Shown: positions 1 to 12,682 of the stretch, in pieces
Layout of the letters: the number at the start of each line of letters is the position of its first letter
Position numbering within the stretch: the stretch's first letter is position 1
Assembly (NCBI GenBank): GCA_033085395.1
Contig: JANQBS010000155.1
Location: 31,443-95,442 of the forward strand
From: Xanthoparmelia taractica
Taxonomy: Eukaryota > Ascomycota > Lecanoromycetes > Lecanorales > Parmeliaceae
Direction of reading: 5' to 3'
Length of the DNA stretch: 64,000 nt
Translations under genes and position numbers: made by a program
The notes under the pieces: model-generated
Seen by the model: the letters and a program-made list of their open reading frames with translations, nothing else
Database searches by the model: none
What the model was told of the DNA's origin: nothing

Positions 1-1695
1 CGCTCCGAACAGATCACTAGCGGAGAGGAAGTCGAATGCGACAACTAATGGCAACAGTAATGGGATCTTGCGTAGCACCGAGCCCGTCAAGACTTATGGA
101 CATCGCTACCTGACGAAAGAATCAATGATCCTTGTCAGCCTTGGTACCATGGACACTCGTAAGGTCGTTGAGGCCGTGAACCTCGATCGAATCCCGCTAG
201 CCGACGCTCACTCGACTCAGCTGGACACTGCACTCTCGATTATTGTGTCTGCCAGCGGAGCCAAGGGAGAGCCTTCAATCGTTGACTTGCCTGTGCAGGA
301 CAACATCAGTACAGAACCTATCGTCTTCACTGCGCTCGATGCCACACAGGTGAAGCTGCTATTCGACATAGTGCCAACCTATGCAGGATCCAACGATCAA
401 AGAGTAGGCCGCGGTGTGGCACTGCTTTCGAGCATCAAGCCCAGCATCGGCTCCAAACGCATAACTCTCCAAGGAGATCTTGCTGTTCCTATCATGGCAG
501 CCAGCAATCTTGAAGTTATCGGTTCTGTCAATTTCAACTTCCTCATCATTACACCTTTCACTCACCCTAACCTGACTATTGCCGAGGACGTAACCTATTG
601 GAAGAGTATGTCTTCGACTATGGTCATTGGCCATCGAGGCTTGGGCAAGAATACCGCTTCAAGGAATTCATTGCAGCTCGGCGAAAACACCATCCAGTCA
701 TTCATCGCTGCTGCCAACCTGGGTGCTCAATATATCGAATTTGACGTCCAGCTGACAAAAGACCACGTCCCAGTTATCTACCACGATTTCCTTGTCAGCG
801 AAACCGGGATCGATGCCCCGGTGCACACCCTGACCCTTGAGCAATTCCTTCATGTCAATGGCGACCGTCGCAACCCTCGCCCTTCCCGACCTTCATCGCC
901 TGTCTCGGTGGCAGCGCGAGCCATCAATGCCTCCGACCCACGAAAGCACCGTTCAATGTCACTCGGCGATTTAACGAAAGGCGAGACGTTGGATATGAGC
1001 GAGCGGATGAAGAATACTCGAGATTTTAAGAAAAAAGGCTTCAAAGCCAACAGTCGGGGCAATTTCATCCAGGCTCCCTTTACCACCCTTGAAGAGATGT
1101 TTGTTAAGCTGCCCGAACATATTGGGTTCAACATTGAGATGAAGTACCCTATGCTGCACGAAAGCGAAGAGCAAGAAATGGATGCCTACGCCGTTGAGCT
1201 GAATTCCTTCGTCGACGAAGTTCTCACCAAAGTGTATGATCTCGGCAAAAAGCGGAACGTCATCTTTTCAAGCTTTAATCCGGATATCTGCTTGCTGCTG
1301 TCCTTCAAGCAGCCGTCCATACCCATTCTCTTCCTCACCGATGCAGGCACCTCTCCCGTCGGCGACATCCGTGCAAGCAGTCTACAAGAAGCAATCCGTT
1401 TCGCTTCGCGCTGGAACCTCCTCGGTGTGGTTTCTGCAGCGGAGCCACTAGTCATTGCGCCACGTTTGGTCAAGGTAGTTAAGGAGTCCGGGCTTGTTTG
1501 CGTGAGCTATGGCACCTTGAACAATGATCCACAGAACGTGAAGGTAAGCAGGTATCGATGACGGGAAAGGAAGAGGTACTGACAAGGAGACAGCTGCAAG
1601 CGAACGAGGGGATCGATGCTGTCATTGTGGACAGCGTGCTGAAGATACGGAAGGGGTTAACTGTAGAGGAAAGCACCATAACCATAGCCAGTTGA
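1..1695 (+). CDS. GDE1: Glycerophosphocholine phosphodiesterase, GDE1-type, 3' part (5' end off window)
   Basis: The reading frame is open from base 2, so the gene starts left of the window. Coding is 2-1543 and 1594-1695, with a 50-nt intron (1544-1593, GTAAGC...CAG). The C-terminal half is a glycerophosphodiester phosphodiesterase domain: HRGLGKN near base 630, then ENTIQSF, EFDVQLTKD and IYHDF supply the HRG, ExD and HD metal/catalytic signature. The part before it resembles the beta-rich segment that precedes GDPD in SPX-ankyrin-GDPD proteins such as yeast Gde1. That family hydrolyses glycerophosphocholine to choline and glycerol-3-phosphate in the cytoplasm. The SPX and ankyrin regions are not visible, so a Pho81-like regulator is the main alternative; the intact catalytic motifs argue for an active enzyme. 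Confidence 0.85.
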
Positions 1696-2791
1696 CAAGC
1701 GTGCTACAGTCAGGTGGATCAGCAACCGTTGGTATTTCAACTGGGTCGTCTGATACAAAGACCCAGGCGATAGATATATGATCGCTTTCTAAGCAGATGG
1801 ATCGATGGCAGGGGTGATCCATTAAGATACCATAGGGGTACACATTGACACTAGAACAGGATCTTGTAGCTGGTACTACAATTTCCGCAGTACACATTCT
1901 CAGAGAGACTACTTACCCATTGGGATTATTATCGATTCAAAAGTTGTGTCCCTGCAGAGCGGTATTATTCACCCTAGCCGACGTCTGACAGACTGCTTCC
2001 AAACGTATTGCCCTTGAAGATGGTAATCATTGATCGAATCCTGTAGACATGACGGATATCAGATACTGCAATATTCCACCCCGACCCAATTGTACTTCCT
2101 ACTTCCACTTCCAATTCGATGACATTAGAGAAGGCAATCGTCCGAATCAGCTTAATGAAGCTATATTAGATACAAAGCCCATCCACAAGCCCAATCCCTC
2201 TTCTAACTTACCAATGCTTCCCACATTACCCCCATTGATCCTTCCTTCCGCTCAAGCACTAGATCGGGAGACGGAATGCTCTCCACCTACACGCCTCATC
2301 AGCTAGCTCGTTGCTTGAAGCAGATGTAATCCTTGGCTTGCTACCTACCCACCTTATACACATCTGTGTTGCACTCCGGATCCATCCATCCATCTACCGA
2401 TGACGTTGAAAACCGATAAAACAGAATCTAGTTTGATTTCGATATCGAGAAGGATGGTTTGGTTTGGGTTGGTTGGTTTGATTGGAAGTGCCTGCTAAAT
2501 AATCCGTAGTATTGATTTTTATGAAGTATTGCATGATAAAATCGGTCAATACGACAAACGAAGTTGTACATGTATCCTAGAATTCCCCAACGGTCGATTT
2601 GCAGAGTGGACATCTTTCTTCTATCTTGTATGAACTTGGACTTCAATGTTGAAAATGCCGCTATGCAGTTGAGAGCTAGCTACCTTATGCACAAAGTATC
2701 GCTGGACCGTGACTGACGGATGGCAGGCCAATCTCATACTCACCCAATCAGAGCAAAGAATTCTGGCAGATATGAGCAAGCATAACCCCCA
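1696..2791. other. Convergent intergenic stretch, no gene seen
   Basis: This lies between the 3' ends of the GDE1-type gene and PRP43. I see only short frames with no recognisable protein and no splice-linked exons. It presumably holds the two 3' UTRs. Confidence 0.5.
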
Positions 2792-5470
2792 TTATCTCCT
2801 GCCTCCTTTCATGGCTTCCTTCCTCCTGACTTTGTCTATAGTCCTCTGCAAAGCGTTCTTTACAGGTCCCTTGCTAAAGGACTCAATGTCATAGTACGTT
2901 GGAGCGATATCCTATGTCAGGTTAGCAGAGCAGTAACAAGTGGAAGCTTTAGAGACCCACCATCAGCCACTCAGGCTTTACAGTAGTCACAGTCCTTATG
3001 TAATTCTTGGTCGTGAGTACAAACTCATTGTAAAGCAACCAGTCGCTTTCCGTTTGCAGTACTGTGCTCGGGTGCAGAATAACGTTCTGATTATCTTTGA
3101 CCGTCACATACGTCTTGCTGTTGCCCTCTTTCATCGCGACCTGCATGAAGAAGCCGGAGACGAGCGCTCGTCGAATATTGGTGTAGTAGTTCTTGTCTTC
3201 AAATGGTACACTGACCAGCTCTATCTCGTGCGTTTCCATGATCCGCTTCAGTTGCTGGCGTACGTTATCAGCAGATTGGAGGGCGCGCAAGGAGACGAAG
3301 TGTTCGTGGCACCATTGCTTAGGGTTTGTTTGTGCTTCTGCTCCTTTGAAAGCGTGGTAGACATTGAGCATGGTCAGATGATCCCCGTCCGGGTGAGCGA
3401 AGAGAGATTTCATCTCATCGGCGCGTTTGCGGGCTGCAGCGGGGCGGACGAAGATCTGAGGGACTGAAAGAAGAGCGGTAAGAGACAATACTTCGTTGGA
3501 GCAGTAAAATTCGGGGGACGAGATGAGCATAACTGCGAGAGTGGGATCTAAGGGGAATTCCGAGGCAAGCTTTCCGAGTGCGGTTAAGTTGCCTTCGTCA
3601 TCAAGGCAGGCGAGATAGTTGAGCTCTTCAAGAGCGCGCATCAGTGTCTCCGGCGCCGGGGGATCCATGAGATCAAAATGGACAAGATCATCGATACCGA
3701 GCTTCTTGAGGTCTAGTACGGTAGAAGAGAGGTTGGAGCGAAGAACTTCAGGATAAGTGGTCTCGATAAGCTCTTTCTTGAACGCGCCTTCGGTATACAA
3801 CCGAAAGCACTTTCCAGGTCGTGTTCGTCCAGCTCGACCAGCGCGCTGTTGTGCCGAGGCCTTTGAGATTGGAGACACAAGAAGGGATTCGACTCGAATG
3901 CGAGGGTTGTAAATCTTTTGCTTGCTGAACCCTGGGTCTACAACGTAGACTATTCCGTCAATGGTAAGAGATGTCTCGGCAATATTTGTCGAGACGATGC
4001 ATTTCCGGCCGGGTCTGCCGCCCTTCTTATGTGGTGGCGGAGCGGGGTCAAAGATCTTTTGCTGTTGATTGGGAGGCAAGGTCCCGTACAGAGGGTAAAC
4101 AGTCAAGGGACCTGCGTCTGCTTCTCTGATCATCTCATCTACTTCCAGCCTGATCTTGCGACATGCATCTTCAATCTCTTCTTCTCCTGTGAGGAACAAT
4201 AAAATGTCGCCTTCAGGTTCGCTTGCATGTATTTGCAGTACTGTTCGTAACGAAGCTTCGACGTAGTCGCGCTCAGGTTCCGCTGTATAGAAGATCTCAA
4301 CAGGGTGCGTACGTCCCGGCACTGCCAATAAAGGTGCATCATTGAAGTAACCTTGGAATTTCTGGGCGTCCAGAGTAGCAGACATAATGACTATCTTCAA
4401 ATCTGGCCTTCGCTGTGCGACTTCCTTGAGAAGTCCCATCAAGGTGTCCGTAGCGAGTGTTCTCTCATGCGCTTCATCTAGAATGATTGTGCTATACCGG
4501 TTTAGATTGTTGTCGTTCATTGCTTCCCGAAGCAGCATACCGTCCGTCATGTACTTTAGGATAGTCTTCTGGCTCGTCACATCCTCAAACCGGATGTTGT
4601 AGCCCACTTCATCACCCAAAGTAACATCCATCTCATTAGCTACACGTTGAGCTACGGACATAGCTGCCACTCTGCGAGGCTGCGTGCAAGCCACCAGCTT
4701 GCGCTGGATGTGTGGTTGATCATCGAACAGGACGAATTGAGGTATTTGGGTGGTCTTCCCGGAACCAGTCTCTCCAACGAAGACGAGGAATTGCGACTTC
4801 TGATACATTTGTAAGAATTCGTCCCTGCGCATGGTGTCAGTACGTAGCTTTTCGGTTTCAGACCTCACTGCGCATACCTTTGCTGATGAACAGGCAGATT
4901 TCGCCTTGTCTTGAGAATGCTAAAGTATTGCGATGACAGCGGCTGGCCACTAAAAGGATTGTTGGGCCCATCTTCGGCGTTCTTTGCCATCGCCGCAGTG
5001 GACTTATGCCGCGGGAATTGGGCCAGGCTCGAAGCATTCAACGTACCATCCATCCTTTTCGTTGGTCGCGCGTAGCCATTGCTGTAGCCATTGTAACTGC
5101 CTTCATCTTCTACGGGCTCCTCGTATCTATGAGCGAGATACGGATTCGCTCTCGGATCCATCTCTTTTTTCCTTGGAGACGCTTCATACTGCTCTGCAAG
5201 ATAGGGATTCGACCTCTTCTCGTCCAGGTCTTCTTCCTTCTTCCTTTTTTTGCTGGTGGCCTTTCCTACCAATGAATCCTTCCCTTCCGTGTATCTGCTG
5301 GATTTGGCATCCAGGTCCTCCTTCTTGGGCTTGAGCTCGGCGGCGTGGCCATAATTGCCAAGCTTGACGCCTCCGTCATCGTCGCTGTCTTCAGTGTATC
5401 TTGAGTCCATGTCCTCTGTCTTCCGGCGTTTGACGCGGACATAGTCCTCTGAGACGGGTCTGCGATCCAT
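2792..5470 (-). CDS. PRP43: Pre-mRNA-splicing / ribosome-biogenesis DEAH-box helicase Prp43
   Basis: Three exons on the minus strand, 5470-4878, 4824-2961 and 2911-2792, give 858 aa; both introns (53 and 49 nt) are GT-AG and keep frame. The core has motif I GETGSGKT, motif II DEAH, motif III SAT and motif VI QRAGRAGR, followed by the winged-helix, ratchet and OB-fold regions of the DHX15/Prp43 family. The junction after the second intron restores the conserved run beginning DIAPTYYD. Prp43 disassembles the post-splicing lariat spliceosome and acts in rRNA processing. The N-terminal 190 residues are charged and contain a repeated NPYLA element, longer than in yeast. It is divergent to the PRMT5 gene with 338 bp between the starts. 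Confidence 0.95.
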
Positions 5471-5808
5471 GGTGAAAAGGTGATAGAGTTTGCTGATCTA
5501 AGTGTAGGCTTGATTCATTACATTAAAGTAACCCGTGAATTATTTCTGTAAGGCTGAGCTTGGCTTGATATCGCGCTAGTCCGGATTGAATTCGCGACAA
5601 AAGGTAAGGGTCCAGTCTTCTGCAAGGCAAGGCACATCTTGCTGTCTTTTGCGGCTGACATTCCTTTGATCTATCTTCTCTCTCTCTCCTACCTCTTAGT
5701 TGATGGTTTTTGGGATGAGACTTCAACTTCTGTGGTTGACGATTAGCGTCCTACTTCACGTGTCCCTACCGCGAGTCACTTCGTTTTCCGTTTCATTACT
5801 CCAGCCGG
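5471..5808. promoter_or_regulatory. Shared promoter region of PRP43 and the PRMT5 gene
   Basis: A 338-bp spacer separates two divergent ATGs. It holds a pyrimidine-rich tract near 5675-5695. No TATA box or specific operator was recognised. Confidence 0.4.
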
Positions 5809-8657
5809 ATGGATTCTCCAGCAGAAGATTGGCACCCTACTTTCTGGATTGGTCAGCATGATAGCAAACGTGTACGAGTCACTCCAGAAGTTCTGGAGCA
5901 AGCCCACGCTTGCAATGTGAGTTGCGAAACAACAGATCAAGTATATAGAGAGGCTAATCAATTCCCAGTATGATATGCTCACGAGCCCTATCACGACTCC
6001 CAGTTTCCATACGCGTGTGCTAGCCACCTTATCGAATCACATCACAGAGCTAGAGATGAATCCGGGCACACAGCTGCCCATACCTACTATACATTCTTTG
6101 TCGCCGGTCGACACTCCCTTGGCTCCAGGTGACATTGTCCCCCACCTACTTGCCGTTGTGAGCCCATGGCTCGATCTGTGCTCGCCAGATCCAGTGGTTT
6201 ATGGCATATCCCGCCAAGTTCTGCAATTGGAAGTGTCGTACGCGGCATTTTGTGGGATAGGGAACATAATATTGCCCAGCCCAATGCTGCCTCACGGAAA
6301 GCTCAACGGCGAAGGAGTGGCACAGTACGCCTATGCTATCCAGGAGGCTTTGAAGATCGCACAATATATTCAGCTCTCGATAATGTTGCCAATGATGGAC
6401 GACCCTGAACAAGATAGCGTTGAACTCGAGGGAAGTTTGGCCAGTGAAGCGAGAACGAAATACATGGGACTCTACGATGGCCACAGCCAGACGAACTCCA
6501 TAGAATCTACGAGAGAAAACTTGAGGGAGATAGGTCAGAATGATGACGGAGCAAGTATACGGCGCAAGAGGTCAGCCAGGTTTGATTTTTTCGGCTCTTG
6601 GGATGCATGGAATGTCATCAGGACGCTATGTACATACAGTGCTAGGCTTTTCGTAGGTAAGAATATAACCACATCTCCGTTGCCGTTGCCCACATCGTTT
6701 TTGGGAAGCTTTGTGAGTTGTCGACTGTCGTGACTGTTGGGGTGGGATCCTTGCCTCAGGGGCAGCAGACAGCATCTTTCCTGAGGTACTTGTTTCCCTT
6801 ATTATTTTCCAGTATTCTAGCCACACCTCGAGAAGAACTCAGCTGATGATAACTCACGTAGCGCTCTCGGTGCCACGGCATCTTCCGCCTCCTAGTATTC
6901 GCTCTCGATGGCATTCAGAACCCTTACGCCTCCTATGTTTCAGCCAGAGGACTTTCTCTCAAAATCCCAAAGGCTATCCCTCCTTCGATCACAGCCATCA
7001 AGAACTACTAACCCAGTATATGCGCATCCGCAATCCTCCGTGGATCCTTCTTATGGATGTTGGCCCATTACCTGAAGCCGACAAGCCTGAGCCCAGCGCA
7101 ACCGTAGCCAACGGCTGGCAACCATATGGCGAGGCAGCTGCCTCCTCATCCGCACCCACACCTGCCGAAGCAAGCCAGAGCTGGCCACAAGAAAGCAAGA
7201 AGTCCGAAACCCTCAGCCCCCCGCCTCACCTCCATTACCTCCGGTTTCTTCAGCGGAAGCAGCCCCCAAAGACCATGCTCCAGCGCTTTGGTGCCGGCTA
7301 TCAAGACTACCTTCAATCCCCTCTGCAGCCACTGACGGACAACCTGGAAAGCATCACTTACGAAGTCTTCGAGAAAGATCCTGTCAAGTATGACTTGTAC
7401 TATCAAGCCATTGCTCAGGCTCTGATTGACTGGCGCGACCAAGGCAAACCTGCTTCCGGCCCGGACGGCCGAGTCGTTGTAGCTGTGGTTGGTGCTGGAC
7501 GAGGCCCACTAGTCACGAAAGCACTGCTAGCTAGCGAGAGCGAGGATGTGCCAATCGACATGTGGGCTGTGGAGAAGAATCCAAACGCTTTCGTGCTGCT
7601 ACAACGACATAATGAAGAAGTGTGGGGCGATCGCGTCAACCTTGTCAAGTCGGATATGCGATCTTGGAAAGGACCGTTGCGAAACATTGCAGCTCAACCT
7701 TCCGGCTATACAGGACACTGGCCGCCACCTCGGAACGAAGATGGTAACCCAATCATCGGCCAGGACCAGTCCTCTACCGCAGCCCCTGCTACTGCCCAAA
7801 CATCAATTCATGGCCTCATCGATATTGTAATCTCTGAACTGCTCGGTTCCTTCGCCGACAACGAGCTCTCTCCCGAATGCCTCGACGGCATCCTCCCCTT
7901 GCTGAACCCCATTCACGGCATCTCAATTCCCGCCTCATACACCGCCTACCTGACCCCCATCGCCGCTCCGAAGCTCCACGCCGACATCCTAGCCCGGACG
8001 GTCACTGACAAAGAAGCGTCAAATACACCTTACGTGGTGATGTTGCACGCTGTCGACTATCTCTCCACCGCGTCGCGTCCAAATCCCATTCCGTCTAATA
8101 CCGCTAGCTCATCAGTACCAATCACAGCGCCCAACATCCTACCCGTCTGGTCCTTCAGTCATGGTCCCATGGAACCACTCCCTGCGTCTTCGGAGAATTC
8201 CCACAATACGCGGCAAGCCCATCTCAACTTCAATTTGCGAGACCGGGCTGTTTGTCATGGGCTTGCGGGATACTTTGAAGCAACGCTGTATCCGGGAGTC
8301 GAGTTGAGTACTAATCCGCTAAACATGGATGAGAAGAGTCCGCAGATGATGAGCTGGTTTCCAATCTTCTTTCCATTGAAGGTACGTCTTTCCCCTACTC
8401 CTTAACAACCTATGGTCCTACAATCCCCATTCAGGCTTGCTGATATGAGTGCATAGACACCCCTCTACACCCCCGACGCCTCAACCCTTACTGTCTCCAT
8501 CTTCCGCGCCACCGATAATAGGAAAGTTTGGTACGAGTGGATGGTCGAAGCTTGGTCAAACCTGGGTAGCGGAGTTGGCGGTCGCGCAGAGAAGAAGAAG
8601 ATCAGGCTCGGGGTCAGCGAGGTGGGAAGTTCGAAAGAAGGGGGGTGTATGATGTAA
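5809..8657 (+). CDS. skb1: Protein arginine N-methyltransferase 5 (PRMT5/Skb1/Hsl7 family)
   Basis: Four exons, 5809-5916, 5969-6656, 6862-8381 and 8457-8657, give 838 aa; introns are 52, 205 and 75 nt. The N-terminal half is the TIM-barrel region. The catalytic part carries the SAM loop GAGRGPL, the AVEKNPNAF stretch, and the double-E loop SELLGSFADNELSPE with both glutamates intact. The last exon supplies the beta-barrel end KVWYEWMVEA. PRMT5 makes symmetric dimethylarginine on histones and Sm proteins, usually with a WD-repeat partner. A Pro/Ala/Ser-rich insertion (about residues 320-360) and another after the SAM domain make it longer than the roughly 640-residue animal enzyme. The 205-nt intron is the least certain junction, but it is the one that restores family sequence in frame. 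Confidence 0.93.
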
Positions 8658-10911
8658 TGTCGATGAGGGCCTAGAAGGTAGGACACAGAAAACGGGTCAT
8701 TCATGCTTACGTTGTCATCAAGTTAAATAATAGACAAAGGGCCACGATAGGGCTTCATGGGGGACAGGAACGAGAGCAGAGATTAGAGAAGGTCAGGACA
8801 TGTGTACCAGTGTGGTGATTTTCTGGAAGCTTTGGCTTTTTGCTAATGCAGCTGCTCGCTGCATACAATCGCTAGGAAGGTTGGCTTCCGTCGAGAATGC
8901 TATTTTGAGCTCTCCGTAAGCGAACGATATCACATTGTCGGGTTCTTGGGACAGATAACGATAGAAATAGCCTCAACAAAGATTCATACGAACCTTTGAT
9001 GCGTGCCATTATCTTGAGACCTGCTTATACCTATGACCGCGGCCAGAGTTTTCCGAGTGGCACCAGCAGTGAGACAAAACGATATGGATATTGGGAGTCT
9101 ATGCAGAAGCACTGCTTAGGGACGATATAATTTTAGGGACGAGATATTTCAAAAACATCTTACTCGTATCGGTTTTCACAAAGAGAATCTGGGACCCGGT
9201 CAAGCAGTGGATGCAACCACGCGGCGAACAGAATCGTCGTCAACACGGTCCTCGCCGCTGCATAGAGACCCTACGCACCTCCCTAGCACGAATGAATCCA
9301 GCGCACCAGCAAAGAAAATCCTGTGGAAGTCTTGGGACTGACACTTCTCTATCAAAGTGCCATTTCAAATCAGAGATACTCTACTCAAACAGAATGCAAG
9401 AGATCCATCCCATTCATCCCCAATATATCTTGCCGCTTTCCCAACACCGCGAAGCTGCCTCCTTTTCCTGCACTAGCGCAGCATTCGCCCGTAAAGCTCG
9501 CTGGGCCTCTGCTTCTTCGCAAGCTCCTAAAATTAATTAATCCACTTAGCACTCGCCCGGTTCCATCTTCAAGCGCGAAAGAGCGACGAACCGCACACAT
9601 GCTTTTTGAAGACGATGTGGCTGGTGATGGGTATCAGCGAGCCTGTGTGTCCTCAGGAAGACAGAGCATGTGATTCAGTGACATACCCCGTGATGATCGT
9701 ATGCATACAGTCGTCACCGTTTTTTTGGATTTGACATGGTTCAAGAGAGCCCTTTTGTGAGTGGTCGCATTTGAAGTAGTATTGTTTCTGTGTGCACATT
9801 TTGTGCTGAGGCAAAGTCAGTCGTTGAGCGGATGAGAGGTGCGTTGAAGGAGTTACTTGGTATGTCGATGATATGTGTAAGTGTGCAAGTCCGCAGGTGC
9901 GTGTGAAGGACGTTATGTCTCGATATTGGAATGACAGATCCGTTATGATGGAGGGATTCTAAGGGAAATATGACCATCAATTTCAGAGCAGGAGATGCCC
10001 TTTATATACTTCTTAGATTTTTCGCCTGCCCGAAAACACCGCCATCCCAGTCTCGATCCCTGATTATCAGCCACTGAAACATGATGAAGGGAGTCATACT
10101 GAGACCATGTTTGAGCCTCAGGGCCACCCAGGCAGGCCACTAAAGAACAAGAAGTCATCGTACCAACTCAATTAACACAATTTGCTCCAGATTATTTTGC
10201 TGGACGCGAAACTACAGCATCCAAATTAGTGGTCCATTCGAGGAGATGTTTTGCTCCTTAAAACACGACGATGACACCTGAATCGATTCCGTTTTTGAAA
10301 CATGTCCGCCACCCAAGCAAGCTATCAAACGTAATAAGCCACAACAATACGACGACAGCGTTGCAAATTTGACACTGTGTGAGAGACAATGCCTACATCG
10401 GTGTCAGAGTTGAGACTCGTTTGTAGCACTTTCTCAAGGCACCCCTTCCTCCAGTCCCAATTCCTCAATCTCCCGTCAGCTCCGTCACTCGCGACCAGCC
10501 TTGTCTCCAAAGTGGACGGGCCCTAAAGTGCCATTATAAGCGATGCTGCGCATTGCGAAACGTGGTCATTAAGAAAAGCTATACTTTGCTCGCAGGAAGG
10601 TGCGACCGCAAAACGAACACTGCTGCTTCGCTAAGACAGGAGAACGGAGAGATGACATCAGCTGTTCCTCGGTTGGTTAGAACTTGGATTGTGATATATA
10701 TTCTTGACTAAGAAGGAGAAGAGTTTTCAGAAAATCCATACTTGGAGCGTGTTTCCCGGCATAAATGTCATGTATTTCATAGTCGAAGTAAGAATCTCGT
10801 AGCGTTTAGAGTAAAGCAGACCTTTCCACCCTCTTGCCTAAGTCTTTTCCAAGCAGTAAGTCTCTACTTGACCAGGTTTAGGAACCCGCATCGCCTTCTG
10901 ACGAACTGTCA
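8658..10911. other. Long intergenic region, no certain gene
   Basis: No open frame here resembles a known family. One suggestive piece lies on the minus strand at about 9533-9420: a 38-codon open stretch, rich in Ala, Glu and Arg, ending in KIYWG and preceded by a TTTTAG acceptor-like site. It could be the last exon of a small gene, but I could not find convincing upstream exons. Confidence 0.3.
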
Positions 10912-11583
10912 TCACGCTACGCAGTGCGAGTCCCCACGATTGCAAGCAGGTACCTGTGTCTGAGCGGGCACGCCAGTACTCACACTATCCGCCTGCAAGC
11001 GCACTCTTCCGCCGACTCCTCCACTCCCAAGTTTGAACTCTGCCGTCGGCGTTAACTCCCATACCTGAAACTCACTGGTCCAGAACGCATTGTACTCGGT
11101 CATGTACTCCCCAACACCCCTGAGCGTATCTGTCAAGTCCTTATACGTATGCACCCGGCCGACAGTGGGGTTGAGGTCCTGAACGTGTATGAAGGCTTCT
11201 CGTTTATAGGGGAAGGTGCTAAGACCGGGGATCTGGTCGGAAGGTCTGTTGCCGAATACTTGGGCTAAGCCTTCGATGAGGCACATGAGTACGTCTTCAC
11301 GGGGAATGGATGGTGCCTGATGCCAGAAGTCTATTGCTAGCAGGGTGTCGGGGACGAAGTAGCGTCGAGCTCTGGAGCTGGAAGTAGGAAGTCTGCGTTA
11401 CTTTGGTGGCTAGGTGGAGACGGTGGTGGAGACTCACGCGTTGAGAGACGTCGGGAGAAATTCAGGATATGTCAGATTAGACGGTACTATGACCTGGTCG
11501 TTGGAGCACTGGGGCGACGCTGTACTGCACAACGCAAGTAGTTGGAGAAATGTGATGAACAAAAGAAATCTTGTCTTATGCAT
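10912..11583 (-). CDS. Predicted small secreted protein of unknown function
   Basis: Two exons, 11583-11438 and 11392-10912, are joined across a 45-nt intron (GTGAGT...GCAG) and give about 208 aa. The protein opens with MHKTRF and a hydrophobic core ending ...LLALCSTA, a convincing secretory signal with likely cleavage before SPQ. The mature part keeps one frame across the splice and includes DFWHQ, EDVLMCLIEGL, HTYKDLTDTL and a Gly-rich end, the layout of an uncharacterised fungal extracellular family. I do not recognise a catalytic motif. The C-terminal 20 residues are uncertain because a GTGAGT donor lies at the codon for residue about 188, and an alternative last exon downstream is possible. 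Isolated by 381 bp from OST4 on the same strand. Confidence 0.6.
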
Positions 11584-11964
11584 GCTGAGTTATGAGTACG
11601 CACCAAGGAAGAAACCCCGGAGGAAAAATACCAACAAAGTGTAAGAGCAGTGGTACGAATCTATTCTTTCGAGCATCTGGGATCTCCTCAATTATCAAAC
11701 ATGGAGATGCGACTTGCGCTCAGCGCATGAAGTGTCGCGCAAACGGAGTTTACTATGGCCTATCCATTGTTCGCTTTTGCGATATCTTACGTACCCTGAG
11801 ACGGTGTATTGCCACTTTGAGCCTTCTGGGTGTGGCCAATCTAGTCTGGGATACAGGAGATCCATAGGCCTGCTTTGGCACAATTGCCCACCAACATGTA
11901 CTCTGTAGACGTCGCCTCAATCCCGCATCATGCGCCTTTTATTTAGCTCATCCCGTCCGCTTGA
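11584..11964. other. Spacer between the secreted-protein gene and OST4
   Basis: The 381-bp spacer should contain the promoter of the secreted-protein gene and the OST4 3' UTR. No further coding signal was seen. Confidence 0.4.
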
Positions 11965-12147
11965 TCATGACTTCGCCGGAATCCTGGCTTGTGCTTGTGA
12001 CGGTGGCTTCGAAGATGCTTTGTCTTCGGACTGTGCAGGTCCGTCGTCTATAGCGTTGACTTCAAGGAAGTGATAGAGGACGATGAGGAGCATAGCTAAG
12101 GAGCCCAGAAAGATGGCCAGTGTGTAGAGATCGTCGTCGGAGATCAT
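11965..12147 (-). CDS. OST4: Oligosaccharyltransferase subunit Ost4
   Basis: A single-exon 60-aa protein. It begins MISDDDLYTLAIFLG and continues through one membrane helix to a VLYHFLEVNA end, matching the mini-protein Ost4 (36 aa in yeast) with a short charged, Ser/Pro/Lys-rich tail typical of filamentous fungi. Ost4 is an ER membrane protein that holds Ost3/Ost6 to Stt3 in the complex that N-glycosylates proteins. The start is unambiguous because the family always begins MISD. It is divergent to TMA46, with 535 bp between the two ATGs. Confidence 0.95.
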   Translation of the reverse strand: MISDDDLYTLAIFLGSLAMLLIVLYHFLEVNAIDDGPAQSEDKASSKPPSQAQARIPAKS

Positions 12148-12682
12148 GGTTCAGGAGCGAGTGATTGAATTGCTGGAATCGACAAAGGCCTTTGCAAAAG
12201 GAGAGTAGAGAGCTTTGGATGGAGTCAGCATCCATTCAATCCATGTGATAGGGAAGTCCCACTGATCTATTGGTTCAGCCGAAACTAATCCTCTTCACTG
12301 CAGGATACGCATCAAGGTGATCACCTTATTATTGTAAGTTTGTTGACTGTGGCTTTGGTAGAAGGGCGAAGGAAAGAGCCAGCGGAACTGGAATTACGGC
12401 GTTCTGAAGCTCAGCTTTGGAGAAAGATTCATCGAGTTATGGCACGCCGTAGCTGATCGGTCAGCCCTACAGGGAAACTCCAATTCCCCACCACAAGACT
12501 GTCTTCGCGCCTTTACCTGATATATCAACTTTTTCTATTCCTCAGCGAGTAGAAACTTTGTCGAGAGCAATCTATCCCCTTCGATTTCTAGAGTGTGATT
12601 GTTGTACAACCTTCCCAATCCACCTTACTCCCTGACATCCAGAAGCACTCACGTCACCTCTTGTCTCTCCCCAAGTCCAGCC
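12148..12682. promoter_or_regulatory. Divergent promoter region OST4/TMA46
   Basis: A 535-bp spacer between two divergent starts. The part next to TMA46 is rich in C and T (12500-12680), as is common upstream of fungal translation genes. No defined element was recognised. Confidence 0.35.

Noticed and set aside
2940..3467. A 175-codon plus-strand frame
   Set aside because: Antisense shadow of the PRP43 helicase exon.
9091..9673. Plus-strand frames of 116-149 codons
   Set aside because: No family resemblance, no splice context, and the better coding signal in this spot is on the other strand and still weak.
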